From the NCBI RefSeq assembly GCF_003260125.1, contig NZ_QHKO01000003.1:434845-498844 (forward strand): a DNA stretch of 64,000 nt, written 5' to 3'. Position numbers and translations under genes: made by a program. Below, piece after piece: positions 25,011 to 36,191 of this stretch. The notes under the pieces were generated by a model. That model was not told the origin of the DNA. It saw only the letters and a list, made by a program, of their open reading frames with translations, and made no database searches. Every line of letters begins with the position of its first letter. The first letter of the stretch is position 1. This DNA is from Lujinxingia litoralis. Lineage in GTDB: Bacteria > Myxococcota_A > Bradymonadia > Bradymonadales > Bradymonadaceae.

Positions 25011-27061
25011 TGCGGGTGAAGCAGGTGCTTTTCTGGGGGGTGTTGGCGGGATGGATGACGTTGGGAGCGGTGGCCGCGGCTCAGCCGGAGCCACCGGCTC
25101 CGGCGCCGGAATCGGGCGCCGAGGCCTGCGAGGTCGAGGCGATCGAGGGGGGCGTGCGCTGCGTGGCCGCGGGGCAGGTGGTGGCCGAGGTGGTGCACCC
25201 CGCGCTCTACGGGGCTCCGGGGCGCTACCGTGAAAACCAGGGCGGTCGCCTGCCGGTGGGGCCGGTGCGCCTGGGAGGGCGTGCCTACTACGGGGTGCGC
25301 GCCGAGCTGCTGGCCTTTGATGTGGAGGCCCGGGCGGTGGTGGAGCGCGTGGCGTTGCCGGCGCCGCTGGTGGCGATGGAGCGGGTCGAGGGAGAGCCCC
25401 CCGCGCTCCGACTGACCCTGGCCGGCGATCCCCCCACCGAGCTTCGATACACCCCTGGCGAGGCGGTGGCCTGGGGCGGGCCCTGGCGCTGGTCGGAGAC
25501 CCTGGGCGCGATGCAGGACGCGATGTGGCTCCCGGAGGTTGATCTGGCCCGGGAGCCCGGCGCCGTCTCGGTGCCCGACCCCGACGCGCTGAGCCCGGGC
25601 CCGGGCGACTCGGCGTTGCTCCAGGCCATGGAGGCCCGGGCTCGGGGGGACCGCACCAACCTTTATTTTGATCTCTACCGGGCCGAGGCCTTGCTGCGCC
25701 TGGAGCGCCACGCCCCGGCGGTGCGCGCGGCCAACGACGCGGCCAACGCCCCGGCGCCCTGGTACGACCTCTTGCGCGCGAGCATGAGGCTGCACTACCG
25801 CGGGCTGCACGCCCCGGCCGAGCGGGCCTTTGAACGGGCGCTGATCGCGATGGTGGAGGCCGGCGTGCGCCCCGAGGCCCTGACCAGCCCGGTGGCCCTG
25901 AGCTTTGCCACGCTCTGGAGTCGCGATCTGATGGACTCCCTGGCCAGCCACGAGCCCGGGAGTGCCGGGGAGGGGCCCGGGGAGCACGCGCCGGTGGTCA
26001 GCGCTGTCGAGCTGCTGCAACGCCTGGAGACCATCGCGCCCAACGCCGAGGGGCTGCCGGCTGCCCGGCGCGCGCTGGGGCTCTTGCCCGTGGCTCAGGC
26101 CGGTCCCGCCGCGGTGGTGGAGCGGGCGGTGCGCCAGGTCGATCAGCACCTGGCCCTGGGGCTGGGGCTCTTGCTGGCCCTGCTGGGCGGCGGCGCGGTG
26201 GTGGGGCTGGGGCGCGGCCAGAGCCGCCGCCGCGTGGTGGGCGATGGGTTGATGTTTGGTGCGTTGCTCGCCATGAGCTTCTGGAACCTGGGGGAACTCG
26301 GGCGTCTGGCGCAGCAGGCGTCGGTGGTGTGGGCGATGCCCGATGTGGTGGGCAGCGACGCGCTGACGAGCCCCGAGGCCCGGGCCTGGCTCCAGGCGCT
26401 GGAGCCCTCCGGGGAGCGCGCCCAGCTGCTGGAGGTCTCCGGGGCCACGAGCCAGGCCCGGGCCCGGGGCGATCAGCCTCAGGCCCTGCTGGAAGGCCAC
26501 ACGCAGACGATGCTCGTGGGTGACGCGCTCCTGGCGCATCTTCAGGCCACCGCCATTGAGTCGCCGGCTGAGCTGGAGAGTTCGCCGGCGGTGCGCGAGG
26601 AGTTCGGCTGGCTGGACGCGGTGCGGGCCCTGGACTTAAGGGGGAGCCGCGGCGCGCTGGTGGCCGGCGGACTCCTGCTCAACGCCCTGCTCCTCGGCGG
26701 CCTGGTCTGGATGCTCGTGGGAGGCTCGCCGGCGCTGGGTCAGCGCGTACGTCGGTGGTGGCCCGGAGCGCCCCGGGGGTTGGGGCCGGCGCGCATGGTC
26801 GTGTGGACGATGTTCTGCGTGGGGGTGGCCGGGCTGAGCCCCCTCTCGGGCATGGTGCGCGGCGCCACCGATCAGGTGTGGGCCGGGTACTACGGATTGG
26901 GCGCGGTGGCCGGTCCGCCTGGCCTCCAGCTCTGGGCGCTGGCGCTGCTGGTGGTGGCGCTGGCGCTGCACCTGGGCGCGGTGGTCTTTGCGCGTCTCTA
27001 TCCCTCCGGTGGCGAGGGGGCTCAGGACATCGACGAGTCCTCCGGCCAGGCTCCGGCTTAA
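25010..27061 (+). CDS. Membrane protein of unknown function
   Basis: 683 residues. A signal peptide (MRVKQVLFWGVLAGWMTLGA, cleavage near AAAQ), then an exported domain of about 350 residues with no recognised family and an alpha-helical, TPR-like stretch around residues 205-300. Hydrophobic segments lie near 380-400, 420-440, 545-570, 600-620 and 635-660. The ATG overlaps the stop of the GT-C gene by one base. It is probably its partner in envelope sugar modification, but nothing in the protein shows a catalytic site. It converges with the BKACE gene; the two stops overlap at TTAA. Confidence 0.55.
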   Translation: MRVKQVLFWGVLAGWMTLGAVAAAQPEPPAPAPESGAEACEVEAIEGGVRCVAAGQVVAEVVHPALYGAPGRYRENQGGRLPVGPVRLGGRAYYGVRAELLAFDVEARAVVERVALPAPLVAMERVEGEPPALRLTLAGDPPTELRYTPGEAVAWGGPWRWSETLGAMQDAMWLPEVDLAREPGAVSVPDPDALSPGPGDSALLQAMEARARGDRTNLYFDLYRAEALLRLERHAPAVRAANDAANAPAPWYDLLRASMRLHYRGLHAPAERAFERALIAMVEAGVRPEALTSPVALSFATLWSRDLMDSLASHEPGSAGEGPGEHAPVVSAVELLQRLETIAPNAEGLPAARRALGLLPVAQAGPAAVVERAVRQVDQHLALGLGLLLALLGGGAVVGLGRGQSRRRVVGDGLMFGALLAMSFWNLGELGRLAQQASVVWAMPDVVGSDALTSPEARAWLQALEPSGERAQLLEVSGATSQARARGDQPQALLEGHTQTMLVGDALLAHLQATAIESPAELESSPAVREEFGWLDAVRALDLRGSRGALVAGGLLLNALLLGGLVWMLVGGSPALGQRVRRWWPGAPRGLGPARMVVWTMFCVGVAGLSPLSGMVRGATDQVWAGYYGLGAVAGPPGLQLWALALLVVALALHLGAVVFARLYPSGGEGAQDIDESSGQAPA

Positions 27062-27939
27062 CGTGGGCCCGCAGCTCCCTGGTCGACGTGTCCCAAAAGA
27101 ATCGCGCGGGCCTGGGCCGGGGTGGCCGGCTCTCGGCCGACCTCGCGGGCCAGGGCGGTCATCGCCTCGATCAGCGGGCCGTTGCCGCAAACCCTGGTGC
27201 CGTCGGGCAGGTACAGGGTGTCTTCCACGCCGGTGCGCAGGTGGCCCCCCAGCTCGGCTGTGCGGCGGTGGATCGGCCAGACCTCCTGACCCCCGATCAC
27301 CACCGATTGCCAGGGGGCCCGGGCCGGGGCTTCGTCGAGGAGGATGGGCATCAGATCCTGGCGAGCGGGCATGCCGCTGGCCATCCCCAGCACAAAGCTC
27401 ACCAGGTAAGGGGGCTGGAGCAGGCCGTGGCGCTCCAACAACGAGAGCGAGCGCACGATACCGGTGTCGAAGCACTCGCACTCGGGCACGATCTGGTGGT
27501 GTGCCATCAGCTCCAGAAAGGCGCCGATTTTGCTGACCGGGTTGTCCACCAGCGTCGGCGCTTCGGCCCACTGCCCGTCGCGACGCAGTTTTAAGTCGTT
27601 GAGGGAGCCGGCGTTGAGCGCCGCCATCTCCGGGCGGACGGCCTCCAGGCAGGCCCGCGGTCCGGAGAGATCGTTGCCGATGACGTCGGTGCTCAGGTTG
27701 AGGATGATGTCGGGGACCCGGGCCAGGATCGCGTCGGCGACCTCGCGGGCCCGGGCCGGATCCCAGGAGGGGGTTTGCCCATCCTGCGGATCGCGCAGGT
27801 GCAGGTGCACCATCGAGGCCCCGGCCTCGTAGGCCTGCCGGGCCTCGTCGGCCATCTGCACGGGGGTGCGGGGCGCCGGGTCGCGGTGCGCGCCGTTGAG
27901 CGCGCAGGTGATCACCACGGGGTCGGGGCTCGGGGCCAT
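27058..27939 (-). CDS. 3-keto-5-aminohexanoate cleavage enzyme family (BKACE)
   Basis: 293 residues, a complete BKACE TIM barrel: VVITCALNGAHRD, ASMVHLHLRDPQDGQ (two metal-binding His), IILNLSTDV, ECECFDTGIV and GHLRTGVED. These zinc enzymes condense beta-keto acids with acetyl-CoA. Substrate class is not readable; no lysine fermentation genes are nearby. CTCC-rich spacing upstream has GGAG for the ATG at 27939. Transcribed convergently with the membrane protein. Confidence 0.88.
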   Translation of the reverse strand: MAPSPDPVVITCALNGAHRDPAPRTPVQMADEARQAYEAGASMVHLHLRDPQDGQTPSWDPARAREVADAILARVPDIILNLSTDVIGNDLSGPRACLEAVRPEMAALNAGSLNDLKLRRDGQWAEAPTLVDNPVSKIGAFLELMAHHQIVPECECFDTGIVRSLSLLERHGLLQPPYLVSFVLGMASGMPARQDLMPILLDEAPARAPWQSVVIGGQEVWPIHRRTAELGGHLRTGVEDTLYLPDGTRVCGNGPLIEAMTALAREVGREPATPAQARAILLGHVDQGAAGPR

Positions 27940-28055
27940 GGGGCTCTCCTCCAGAGTCGGCGGGGCTGGCGAGGCCAGCGGGGAGTGACGAGCAGCAACG
28001 TCGCCTGCGTGTACCCAAGAACGCCGCGCGGCGCCGGGTGTCGAGCGGCGGCCAC

Positions 28056-28089
28056 AAAAAAAGGGCCCTCGCGATCAAAGCGAGGGCCC
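28056..28089 (-). terminator. Intrinsic terminator of ahcY
   Basis: A 10-bp GCGAGGGCCC-type stem (28063-28072 with 28080-28089) around a short loop. Read leftwards it is followed by seven T. It lies 64 bases after the ahcY stop. Confidence 0.85.
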
Positions 28090-28152
28090 CTAAAGGGTGA
28101 TGCGTGCCGGGGCGCCGCGGCCGGTTTGAGCCGGCGGCGACGTCTCAGGCGA

Positions 28153-29670
<1,518 letters not shown>

Positions 29671-29964
29671 GGAGAGCTCCCTTGCAAGATGAAGGTAAAA
29701 GATAAGGTGCGCCCAGGAGGGGCAGCGTGCCTGAGGTTCGCGAGTGGCGATGAGCCCAAAACGTCTGCTCTGGCGCAAAGTGCGGTGTGCGGCGTCCAGA
29801 GAGCGGTGGTGTCGGGCAAAGGGTTGACCAAAAGAGCCTATTCCTGTCAAGCGTGGGCCCCGGGGAGAAGGGGGAAAAGGCGTCGCCGCGACCCCGTTGT
29901 GTGCCGGGGCCCACTGGCGCCCAACCCCCGCGGGGCCAGCTCCCATGCGCTTCGACGCGTGTGT

Positions 29965-30188
29965 TTTAAAATGAAAGAGGTGCGTCGGAGTGCGCGACGC
30001 AGGTGTCTGCACGTGAAAGAGGCGCGTCGGAGTGCGTGACGGGGGTGTTTGAGACTGAAAGAGGCGTGTCGGAGCGCGCGACGGGGGGGGTTGATTTGCG
30101 GGAAGGCGCGTCGAAGTGTTCGACGGAGGTGTTTGAGTTTCGGAAGGGCGTGTCGACGTGTTCGTCGGCTGTGTTTGAGCCGTGGGAG
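29965..30188. repeat. 42-bp tandem repeat array with internal hairpin potential
   Basis: Five units start at 29965, 30007, 30049, 30091 and 30133, followed by a partial copy from 30175. Shared core: GAAAGAGGCGTGTCGGAGTG, then CGACGGGGGTGT. Several units keep CGTCG-N7-CGACG inverted arms although the loop bases differ. The array lies in the 742-bp gap between ahcY and the kinase gene (29671-30412), which has no convincing gene. As 42 is divisible by three, open frames with a 14-residue periodicity appear on both strands, but they lack ribosome sites. Confidence 0.75.
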
Positions 30189-30412
30189 GTAGAAAGAGGC
30201 CGGGGGAGAGCGCCTGCGAGGTCTGCGACGTTGACCCTGATTCAGGGGCGACCTACGATGGCGCAAGTCGTGCGCAGTGAATGTGAATACGCGGCAAAGT
30301 CGGGGCAGGAGTCTCCGGTCGGTGCGAGGGGATACGTGCCGGATGTCGCAGAACTTTGATCCAGGGAAGGTCGCCACCGCCAACGATTCGGGTGTGCGGC
30401 GCCGAGGCGAGC

Positions 30413-32290
30413 ATGAAGCTATATTGCCCCCAATGTCAGCAGCGTTTTGATGGCGAGCTGGAGGTCTGCCCCGACGATGGCAGTCGCCTCTTTCTGCTCG
30501 ACTCGCCGCAGGCGGCGCCGGATCCCTTGCTGGGGCAGGTGATTGATGAGCGCTTTCGGATTGAGCGCCTGCTGGGCGTGGGGGGCATGGGCGCGGTCTA
30601 CGCCGGGGTGCAGCTCTCGGTGAACCGGGAGGTGGCGATCAAGGTGCTGCGCCCGGAGATGAGCGATCGTGAGAAGGCGTTGGAGCGCTTCTTTCGCGAG
30701 GCCAAGGTCGTCTCGGAGTTGAGTCACGCCAACATCGTGAGCCTCTTTGATTTTGGTCAGGATCGCTCCCGCGATCTGCTCTACCTGGTGATGGAGTTGG
30801 TGCGGGGGATCGGTCTGGGAGAACTGCTGGAACAGGGGCGCTTGCGGGTGAACATGGCGTTGGAGGTGGTCTACCAGGTGTGTGGGGCACTGACCGAGCC
30901 GCACGCCCGCGGGATCATTCACCGCGATCTCAAGCCGGATAATCTGGTGCTGCTGCCGGTGAGCGACGGGACGGTGCAGGTGAAGGTGCTGGATTTCGGG
31001 ATCGCCCGGGCGCTGGAGCAGAGCACGCAGATCACCAAGACGGGCATGATCTGCGGGACGCCGGCGTACATGGCGCCGGAGCAGGCCCAGAATCACGCGA
31101 TCGACGGGCGCACCGACCTCTACGCGCTGGGGGTGATTCTCTTTGAGATGCTCAGCGGGATGGTGCCCTTTAGCGGGGAGACAAGCCTGCAGATCTTGTT
31201 CAGCCATCTCCAGAAGAGCCCGCCTTCGTTGCGGCATCTGGTGGGAGTGGGGAGTCTGCCGGAGGACGTCGAGGCGCTCTGCTACCGCCTGCTGGCCAAG
31301 GCTCCCGAGGAGCGGCCGGCGTCGGCGCGGGAGGTGCGCGATGAGATCGATCAGCTGCGGATGCGCCATCAGCTGCGCCCGGTGCGTCTGGATGCGGGGC
31401 GAGCCGGGGTGGAGGCCTTTGAGGGCTGGTTGATGCCGCATCTCGATACTGATCGCCGGGCGGCGCCCAGCTCCACGCAGGCGCAGCGTCAGCGTCAGAC
31501 GCCGCAGACCGGCGGGTTTGGCGCGGTGCCCGGGACCGACGAGTTTGAGAGCATGCCCACCCGGCTGATGCGGACGCCGGCAGAGCAAGAGCCGGTGCGG
31601 GTGGGCGCCGAGGGGGAGGCGGACACGCTGCCGGAGTTTGGTGGCGCCCCCCGAGGGCCCGAGCTTAAGAGCGCGCGCCGCGATACGATCACCGGGGAGT
31701 CGCAGGTGGATGTGCAGGTCGCCCGCATCCGGGGGCCGCTGGCCACGATGCCGGTGGACCTGGAGGAGCCGGCGGGGCGGCGTCGGACCGGGCTGGTGGC
31801 GGCGGTGGCGGTGGTGGCGGTGCTGGGAGCCGGGGGGGCGGTGTGGCTGATGGGAGATAAGGGTGGGGAGCCGGCGGGGGCGCCGGTGAACTCGCCGGCC
31901 CTTGTCGAGGTTGAAGCGACGCCGCCGGAGCTTGAGCGCGCCCCGGAGGTCGAGGGCGACTTTCATATTCATGCCCGCAGCGCCGGCGCGGAGGCGGGGG
32001 CGGAGGCGGTGCTCAAGGTGCGGGAGTTGACCGCGACGCAGGCCGCGTTGGCCCGGGTGGCCGCCGAGCGCCAGGCCGCGCAGGAGCGTAGCGAGCGGGA
32101 GCGCGTGCGGGAGGCAGCGGCGCGTCGCAAAGCGCGCCGGGAGGCCCGGGCGCAGGACGAGGCGCCGGCCGGAGCTGATGAGCCCACTGGCGAGGACGCG
32201 GTCCAGAACGCCGCACAGGTGCGCGATAAAGGGAACCAGACCGACTCGGCGCTGCGCGAGCGGTTGCGCCGGTTGCGTTCCGGAGAGTAA
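30413..32290 (+). CDS. Transmembrane Ser/Thr protein kinase
   Basis: 625 residues. An N-terminal zinc-ribbon-like segment (YCPQCQQRF, then CPDDG) precedes the kinase domain (about residues 47-320). It has a glycine loop [14 protein letters not shown]77 in [12 protein letters not shown] with D172, DFG 194-196 and [11 protein letters not shown] Pro/Thr linker follows, and one membrane helix at about 461-482 leads to an Ala/Glu/Arg-rich external tail. All catalytic residues are present, so it should be active. It is the common bacterial kinase layout of Myxococcota-like genomes. GAGG precedes the ATG. The downstream TPR-PEGA gene follows after 42 bases, so co-expression is likely. Confidence 0.9.
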   Translation: MKLYCPQCQQRFDGELEVCPDDGSRLFLLDSPQAAPDPLLGQVIDERFRIERLLGVGGMGAVYAGVQLSVNREVAIKVLRPEMSDREKALERFFREAKVVSELSHANIVSLFDFGQDRSRDLLYLVMELVRGIGLGELLEQGRLRVNMALEVVYQVCGALTEPHARGIIHRDLKPDNLVLLPVSDGTVQVKVLDFGIARALEQSTQITKTGMICGTPAYMAPEQAQNHAIDGRTDLYALGVILFEMLSGMVPFSGETSLQILFSHLQKSPPSLRHLVGVGSLPEDVEALCYRLLAKAPEERPASAREVRDEIDQLRMRHQLRPVRLDAGRAGVEAFEGWLMPHLDTDRRAAPSSTQAQRQRQTPQTGGFGAVPGTDEFESMPTRLMRTPAEQEPVRVGAEGEADTLPEFGGAPRGPELKSARRDTITGESQVDVQVARIRGPLATMPVDLEEPAGRRRTGLVAAVAVVAVLGAGGAVWLMGDKGGEPAGAPVNSPALVEVEATPPELERAPEVEGDFHIHARSAGAEAGAEAVLKVRELTATQAALARVAAERQAAQERSERERVREAAARRKARREARAQDEAPAGADEPTGEDAVQNAAQVRDKGNQTDSALRERLRRLRSGE

Positions 32291-32332
32291 GACCGGCCGG
32301 GACGATGATGTCGAAGATTCGGGTAAGGACGG

Positions 32333-33328
32333 ATGCGGATGAAGAAGCGAGTGGTGTGGGCGGTGCTGGCGGCGGTGTTGATGTGTCTGTGTGCCAGTGT
32401 GGCGGTGGCGGCGGAGCCTTTTGATGCGCTCAGCGAAGCGGAGAAGGTTGAGCTGATCGAGCTGATCGACTCCGGGACGGCTGCTTACGACGCCGGGGAG
32501 TTCCAGACCGCGGTGGAGCTTTTTCATCGGGCCTATGAGCTGGCTCCGCTGCCCGATTTTCTCTACCGGCTGGGGCTGGCCTACGAGCGTCTGGGGGAGG
32601 ATGCGCGGGCGGTGGAGTATTACCGCAGCTTTCTCAACGCGGAGCCACAGGCCGAGGAGCGGGGGCGAATTGAGAGCACGATTGAGGTGATCGAGGGGCG
32701 CCTGGCCCGTCGCGCGCGGACCTCGATTGAGGTGATCACCCGTCCGGAGGGGGCGCGGGTGTACGTGGGCTCTCGCGAGGATGGGATGCGGGGAGTGACG
32801 CCGATCGAGCTCAACGTGGAGCCCGGGGAGTACCGGCTGATCGTGGAGCTGGAGGGCTACGAGGTGGTCGAGGAGCAGGTGCAGGTGCCTCAGGGGCAGC
32901 GGGTGGTGCTGCGCCCGGGGCTGACGCCGCAGGGGGGCTTTGCGGAGGCGGATCGTTCGGTGTGGCGCTCGACCTGGGTGCCGGTGTCGCTGGCGGTGGT
33001 GGGCGCGGGGGCGCTGGTGTTGACCCCGGTGTTTAACGGGCTGGCCAATGACGCCGCTGCGGAGCGCTCCGAGCTCTTGCAAGACCGTCGCTCCACGCAG
33101 AATGAGGTGGATAAGTACGCCATCGAGCGTCGGGAGGCGACCTACCGGGGGCTGACGATCGGGGCGGCGGTGGTGGGCGGGGCCGCGATCACCACCGCCG
33201 GCGCGTTGCTGGTGTGGCAGCTCCTCGCCGATGACGCCGGCGCCGGCGCCGAGCAGGCGGGCCTGGAGGCGGTGGGCGTGGGGCCGCTGGGCGACACCGT
33301 GGGCGTGGGCCTGCGGGGGCGTTTCTGA
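32333..33328 (+). CDS. Exported TPR-PEGA domain protein
   Basis: 331 residues (the start could also be the Met at codon 3). A signal peptide ends near VAVAAEP. Two TPR-like helices pairs lie at residues 40-110 (AYDAGEFQTAVELFHRAYEL). A PEGA domain with TSIEVITRPEGARVYVG and TPIELNVEPGEYRLIVELEG follows at about 135-200. Two hydrophobic segments (about 220-240 and 265-290) flank a charged linker. PEGA domains are surface-associated beta modules; this gene often accompanies Ser/Thr kinases in such genomes. Function is not known. Confidence 0.8.
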   Translation: MRMKKRVVWAVLAAVLMCLCASVAVAAEPFDALSEAEKVELIELIDSGTAAYDAGEFQTAVELFHRAYELAPLPDFLYRLGLAYERLGEDARAVEYYRSFLNAEPQAEERGRIESTIEVIEGRLARRARTSIEVITRPEGARVYVGSREDGMRGVTPIELNVEPGEYRLIVELEGYEVVEEQVQVPQGQRVVLRPGLTPQGGFAEADRSVWRSTWVPVSLAVVGAGALVLTPVFNGLANDAAAERSELLQDRRSTQNEVDKYAIERREATYRGLTIGAAVVGGAAITTAGALLVWQLLADDAGAGAEQAGLEAVGVGPLGDTVGVGLRGRF

Positions 33329-33334
33329 CGCGCC

Positions 33335-35371
33335 GTGAGTCTTTCATCGGAACATGAAGCGAAGGCGGCGCCCGGGCTGGTGGGGCGCCTCGAAGTCCTG
33401 CTCTCCGAGGCGTTGGCGCGTGGCGAGTCGGTGAGTTCTGCGCACTGGCACGGGGCGTTGATGGCCGCCGGGGCGGCCCGGCGTCAGGGGTGTCTGGGGC
33501 TTAAGGTGTCGCCGATCGCTGAGGAGGATGCGCTGGCGGCGGCCGCCAAGCTGGGGCTGGACGAGGCGCTGGGCGCGTGGCCCGATGCGCTCTTTGAGGA
33601 CCCGCACGCGCTGGGCTGGCTGCATCAGGGGTGGTCGTCGGTGGGGCGTCTGGAGAGCTTTGAGGGACATGTGCAGCGCGGTGAGCGCCACGGGTCGGCC
33701 ACGGTCTCCACGCAGCTCTACACCCCGCGCTGGGTGGCCGATGCGCTGGCGCGGCGCGCGATGGCGGGAGGAGAGGCCACCCGGGTGCTCGATCCGGCGG
33801 TGGGCGGCGCGCAGATGTTGCTGGCGGCGCTTCAGGTGTGGGTGGATCAGGGGAGGGATCCTCTGCGGGCGGTGAGCGGGCTCTGGGGCTGGGATCTCGA
33901 CCCGCGGGCGGTGGCGGTGGCCCGGCTCACGCTGAAGCTGGAGCTGGCCCGCTTGTTGGGCCGGCGCACAGCGGAGGGGGAGGCGCGCATCGACGCGCAG
34001 ATCGTCTGCCGTGACGCGCTGGTGGGGGAGTCCGAGGTGTTTGACGTGGTGTTGACCAACCCGCCCTACATGGGCTGGCGCTCGATGCCCGAGGAGCTGC
34101 GCGCGCTGCTCAAGGAGCGGTACCGGCCCTTTGAGCGCGACCTCTACGCGGCCTTTATCAAGCGCTGCCAGGAGCTGGCCTCGCAGTCGGTGGGGCTGCT
34201 GGTGCAGCAGGGGATCTTTTATCTCAAAGGCTTTCAGGCCGCGCGGCGGGCGTTGCTGGAGGCCGGCGAACTCCGCGACTTTCTGCACCTGGGCGCCGGG
34301 GCGTTCTGGGGGTTGAGCGGGGAGAAGGCCAGCGTGGTGGGCTTTGTGCAGACGATGGGGGAGGGGGCCGGGGAGGCCACCCGGGTCTGGGATCTGCGCG
34401 GGCTTCGCGGCCCGCAGGATAAGGAGCGGGCCTATCGGGAGCGCGCCCCGCAGCGTTTTGAGCCCTGGCGAGCGCGTGCGGTGCCCGGGCGGCCCTTTTG
34501 CTATGAGCTGCCGGGGGAGCTGCTGCGCTGGTTTGATGAGGCTGAGCCCCTGGACGCCATCGCCGAGGTGCCCGGGGGGCAGAATAAGACCGGGGCCAAC
34601 CGCCGCTTTGTGAGGCGTTTTGACCAGGTGGACCCGGCAAAGATCACGCATACGCCGGGGCTCTGGGAGGAGGGGGAGGCCTCGGGGCGCTGGCGCTTCT
34701 ACAGCAAGGGCGGGCGTTTTGCGCCCTGGTGGGGCAACTGGGAGTGGGTGGTGGACTGGTCGGAGCAGGCCCGGGAGTTCTACGCGAGCAACCGCACCTC
34801 GAACCTGCTCTCGGAGGCCTACGTGGGGCGCGAGGGGATCTGCTACACGGACTTTGCCGGCGGGCGTTTTAACGCGCGGTGGATGCCGGCGGGGTGTGTG
34901 TTTGACATGACGGGGCCGGCGATTTTTGTGCGCCCGCAGTGGTTGGCGGGGTTGAGTTTTGAGGAGCGCAACGCGGCGTTGCTGGGGGTGCTGAACAGCG
35001 GTCCGGCCCGGCGTCTGTTGCGGGCGCTCAATCCGACGCTGCATTTTCAGGTCAGCGATGTGCGCGCGCTGCCGGTGCCGCGGCTCAGCGAGGCGAAGGC
35101 GCGCCGGATCGCGGCGCTGGTGCGCGCCCAGGTGGCGGGGGTGCGTCGGGCCCACCAGGGGTTGGGGGGCAGCGTGCTTCAGGGGCAGGCCGCGCTCTCG
35201 GCCGGGGAGCTGCGGGCGTTGCTCGCCAGGCTCAAGGCGCTGGAGGCGGCGCTGGAGGCGGAGGTGGCCGAACTCTATGAGGTGGGGATTCGACCGCCGG
35301 TGGGCGCCTCGGTGGAGGCGCATCACGCGCTGGTAGGGCTCTACCGGGGCCACGGGCTGGCGTTGAGCTGA
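33335..35371 (+). CDS. PglX-like N6-adenine DNA methyltransferase, stand-alone
   Basis: 678 residues, GTG start at 33335. Target for SAM binding around TPRWVADALARRAM and VLDPAVGGAQMLL; the catalytic N6-adenine motif NPPY is at residues 242-245 (DVVLTNPPYMGW). FYSKGGRFAPWWGNWEWVV is the signature seen in BREX PglX and related type II fusion enzymes. The C-terminal part has target-recognition-like LNSGPARRLLRALNPTLHFQ. About half the length of most PglX proteins. No nuclease, PglZ or BrxC gene is adjacent. The gene may be an orphan methylase or an antirestriction-type enzyme. Confidence 0.75.
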   Translation: MSLSSEHEAKAAPGLVGRLEVLLSEALARGESVSSAHWHGALMAAGAARRQGCLGLKVSPIAEEDALAAAAKLGLDEALGAWPDALFEDPHALGWLHQGWSSVGRLESFEGHVQRGERHGSATVSTQLYTPRWVADALARRAMAGGEATRVLDPAVGGAQMLLAALQVWVDQGRDPLRAVSGLWGWDLDPRAVAVARLTLKLELARLLGRRTAEGEARIDAQIVCRDALVGESEVFDVVLTNPPYMGWRSMPEELRALLKERYRPFERDLYAAFIKRCQELASQSVGLLVQQGIFYLKGFQAARRALLEAGELRDFLHLGAGAFWGLSGEKASVVGFVQTMGEGAGEATRVWDLRGLRGPQDKERAYRERAPQRFEPWRARAVPGRPFCYELPGELLRWFDEAEPLDAIAEVPGGQNKTGANRRFVRRFDQVDPAKITHTPGLWEEGEASGRWRFYSKGGRFAPWWGNWEWVVDWSEQAREFYASNRTSNLLSEAYVGREGICYTDFAGGRFNARWMPAGCVFDMTGPAIFVRPQWLAGLSFEERNAALLGVLNSGPARRLLRALNPTLHFQVSDVRALPVPRLSEAKARRIAALVRAQVAGVRRAHQGLGGSVLQGQAALSAGELRALLARLKALEAALEAEVAELYEVGIRPPVGASVEAHHALVGLYRGHGLALS

Positions 35372-35383
35372 GCCAGCCGGGGG

Positions 35384-36118
35384 TCAGCGCATGCGGGAGA
35401 GGCGGAAATAGACGGCGGTGGTCAGGGTGTCGACGCGGGCGGGCCAGTCGGGGTAGGCGGCGCTGACCTCGTTGAGGCGGCGGTCGAACTGGCGCAAAAG
35501 GTTGCGCTGATCCCCCAGAACCTGGTTGACCTGGCTCCAGCCGGCGGCGCTGAAGAGCGCTCGCCGGCGGGCGTAGTCGGCTTCGATCTGGCGCACGTTG
35601 GTGCGGCTGGCGGCGATGAACTCGCGGTGGTCGGCGATCTGGGCGGGCATGGCGGCCAGGCGCATGCGCAGGCTGCCTTTGAGCAGGCGGATCTGGTCGA
35701 CGAGAAAGAGCAGGCGCAGGGCGTCGTTGCGCGCGTCGAGCTCCAGGGTGCCGATGGCCTGGTTGAGGCGATCCAGGTGCGCGGGACGGCAGGTCAGCGG
35801 CGCGCCGGTGGTGGGGGGGGCGCTGGTGGCCGCCGGGGCGTACTCGGTGTTGAGGCAACTGACCGCCACCAGGCGAAAGAGGTCGGTGGGGAAGGTCTCA
35901 TCGCGCTGGCGATTGGTCAGCGTGCTCAGTGAGAGCAGGAGGTTATCCAGGCGTTGGAGATCCTGGACGATGGCGACCTCGGATTCATGGACCGAGGCCA
36001 GCCGCTGGACGGTCTCGTTGCGATCGAGGTCCAGGTTGGGCGGGGGCGGATCGGGAACCGTGGCGCAGGCGGCCTGCAGAAGCAGCACAAGGAGGAGGGG
36101 CAGTATGGCGAGGGGCAT
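35384..36118 (-). CDS. Lipoprotein, coiled-coil, function unknown
   Basis: 244 residues. A signal peptide ends in a lipobox LLQAAC. A mostly helical mature protein follows, with heptad-like stretches (VHESEVAIVQDLQRLDNLLL) and ALRLLFLVDQIRLLKGSLRM. Conserved Cys pair in the middle (VSCLNTEY, LTCRPAH). No family recognised. It converges with the methyltransferase gene, 12 bases between stops. Probably a periplasm-facing outer-membrane lipoprotein. Confidence 0.6.
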   Translation of the reverse strand: MPLAILPLLLVLLLQAACATVPDPPPPNLDLDRNETVQRLASVHESEVAIVQDLQRLDNLLLSLSTLTNRQRDETFPTDLFRLVAVSCLNTEYAPAATSAPPTTGAPLTCRPAHLDRLNQAIGTLELDARNDALRLLFLVDQIRLLKGSLRMRLAAMPAQIADHREFIAASRTNVRQIEADYARRRALFSAAGWSQVNQVLGDQRNLLRQFDRRLNEVSAAYPDWPARVDTLTTAVYFRLSRMR

Positions 36119-36191
36119 GGTGGGGATCTCGGTGCTGCGGGCGCCCGGGGGCGGCAGGTGCGCCGGTGGATGGGGCGCCCGCAGCCGGGGC

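Noticed and set aside
29671..29860. Possible S-adenosylhomocysteine riboswitch before ahcY
   Set aside because: The conserved core of the known class could not be found in the leader.
29847..30383. Open frames with 14-residue repeats on both strands
   Set aside because: They result from the 42-bp repeat period; no ribosome sites or recognisable domains.
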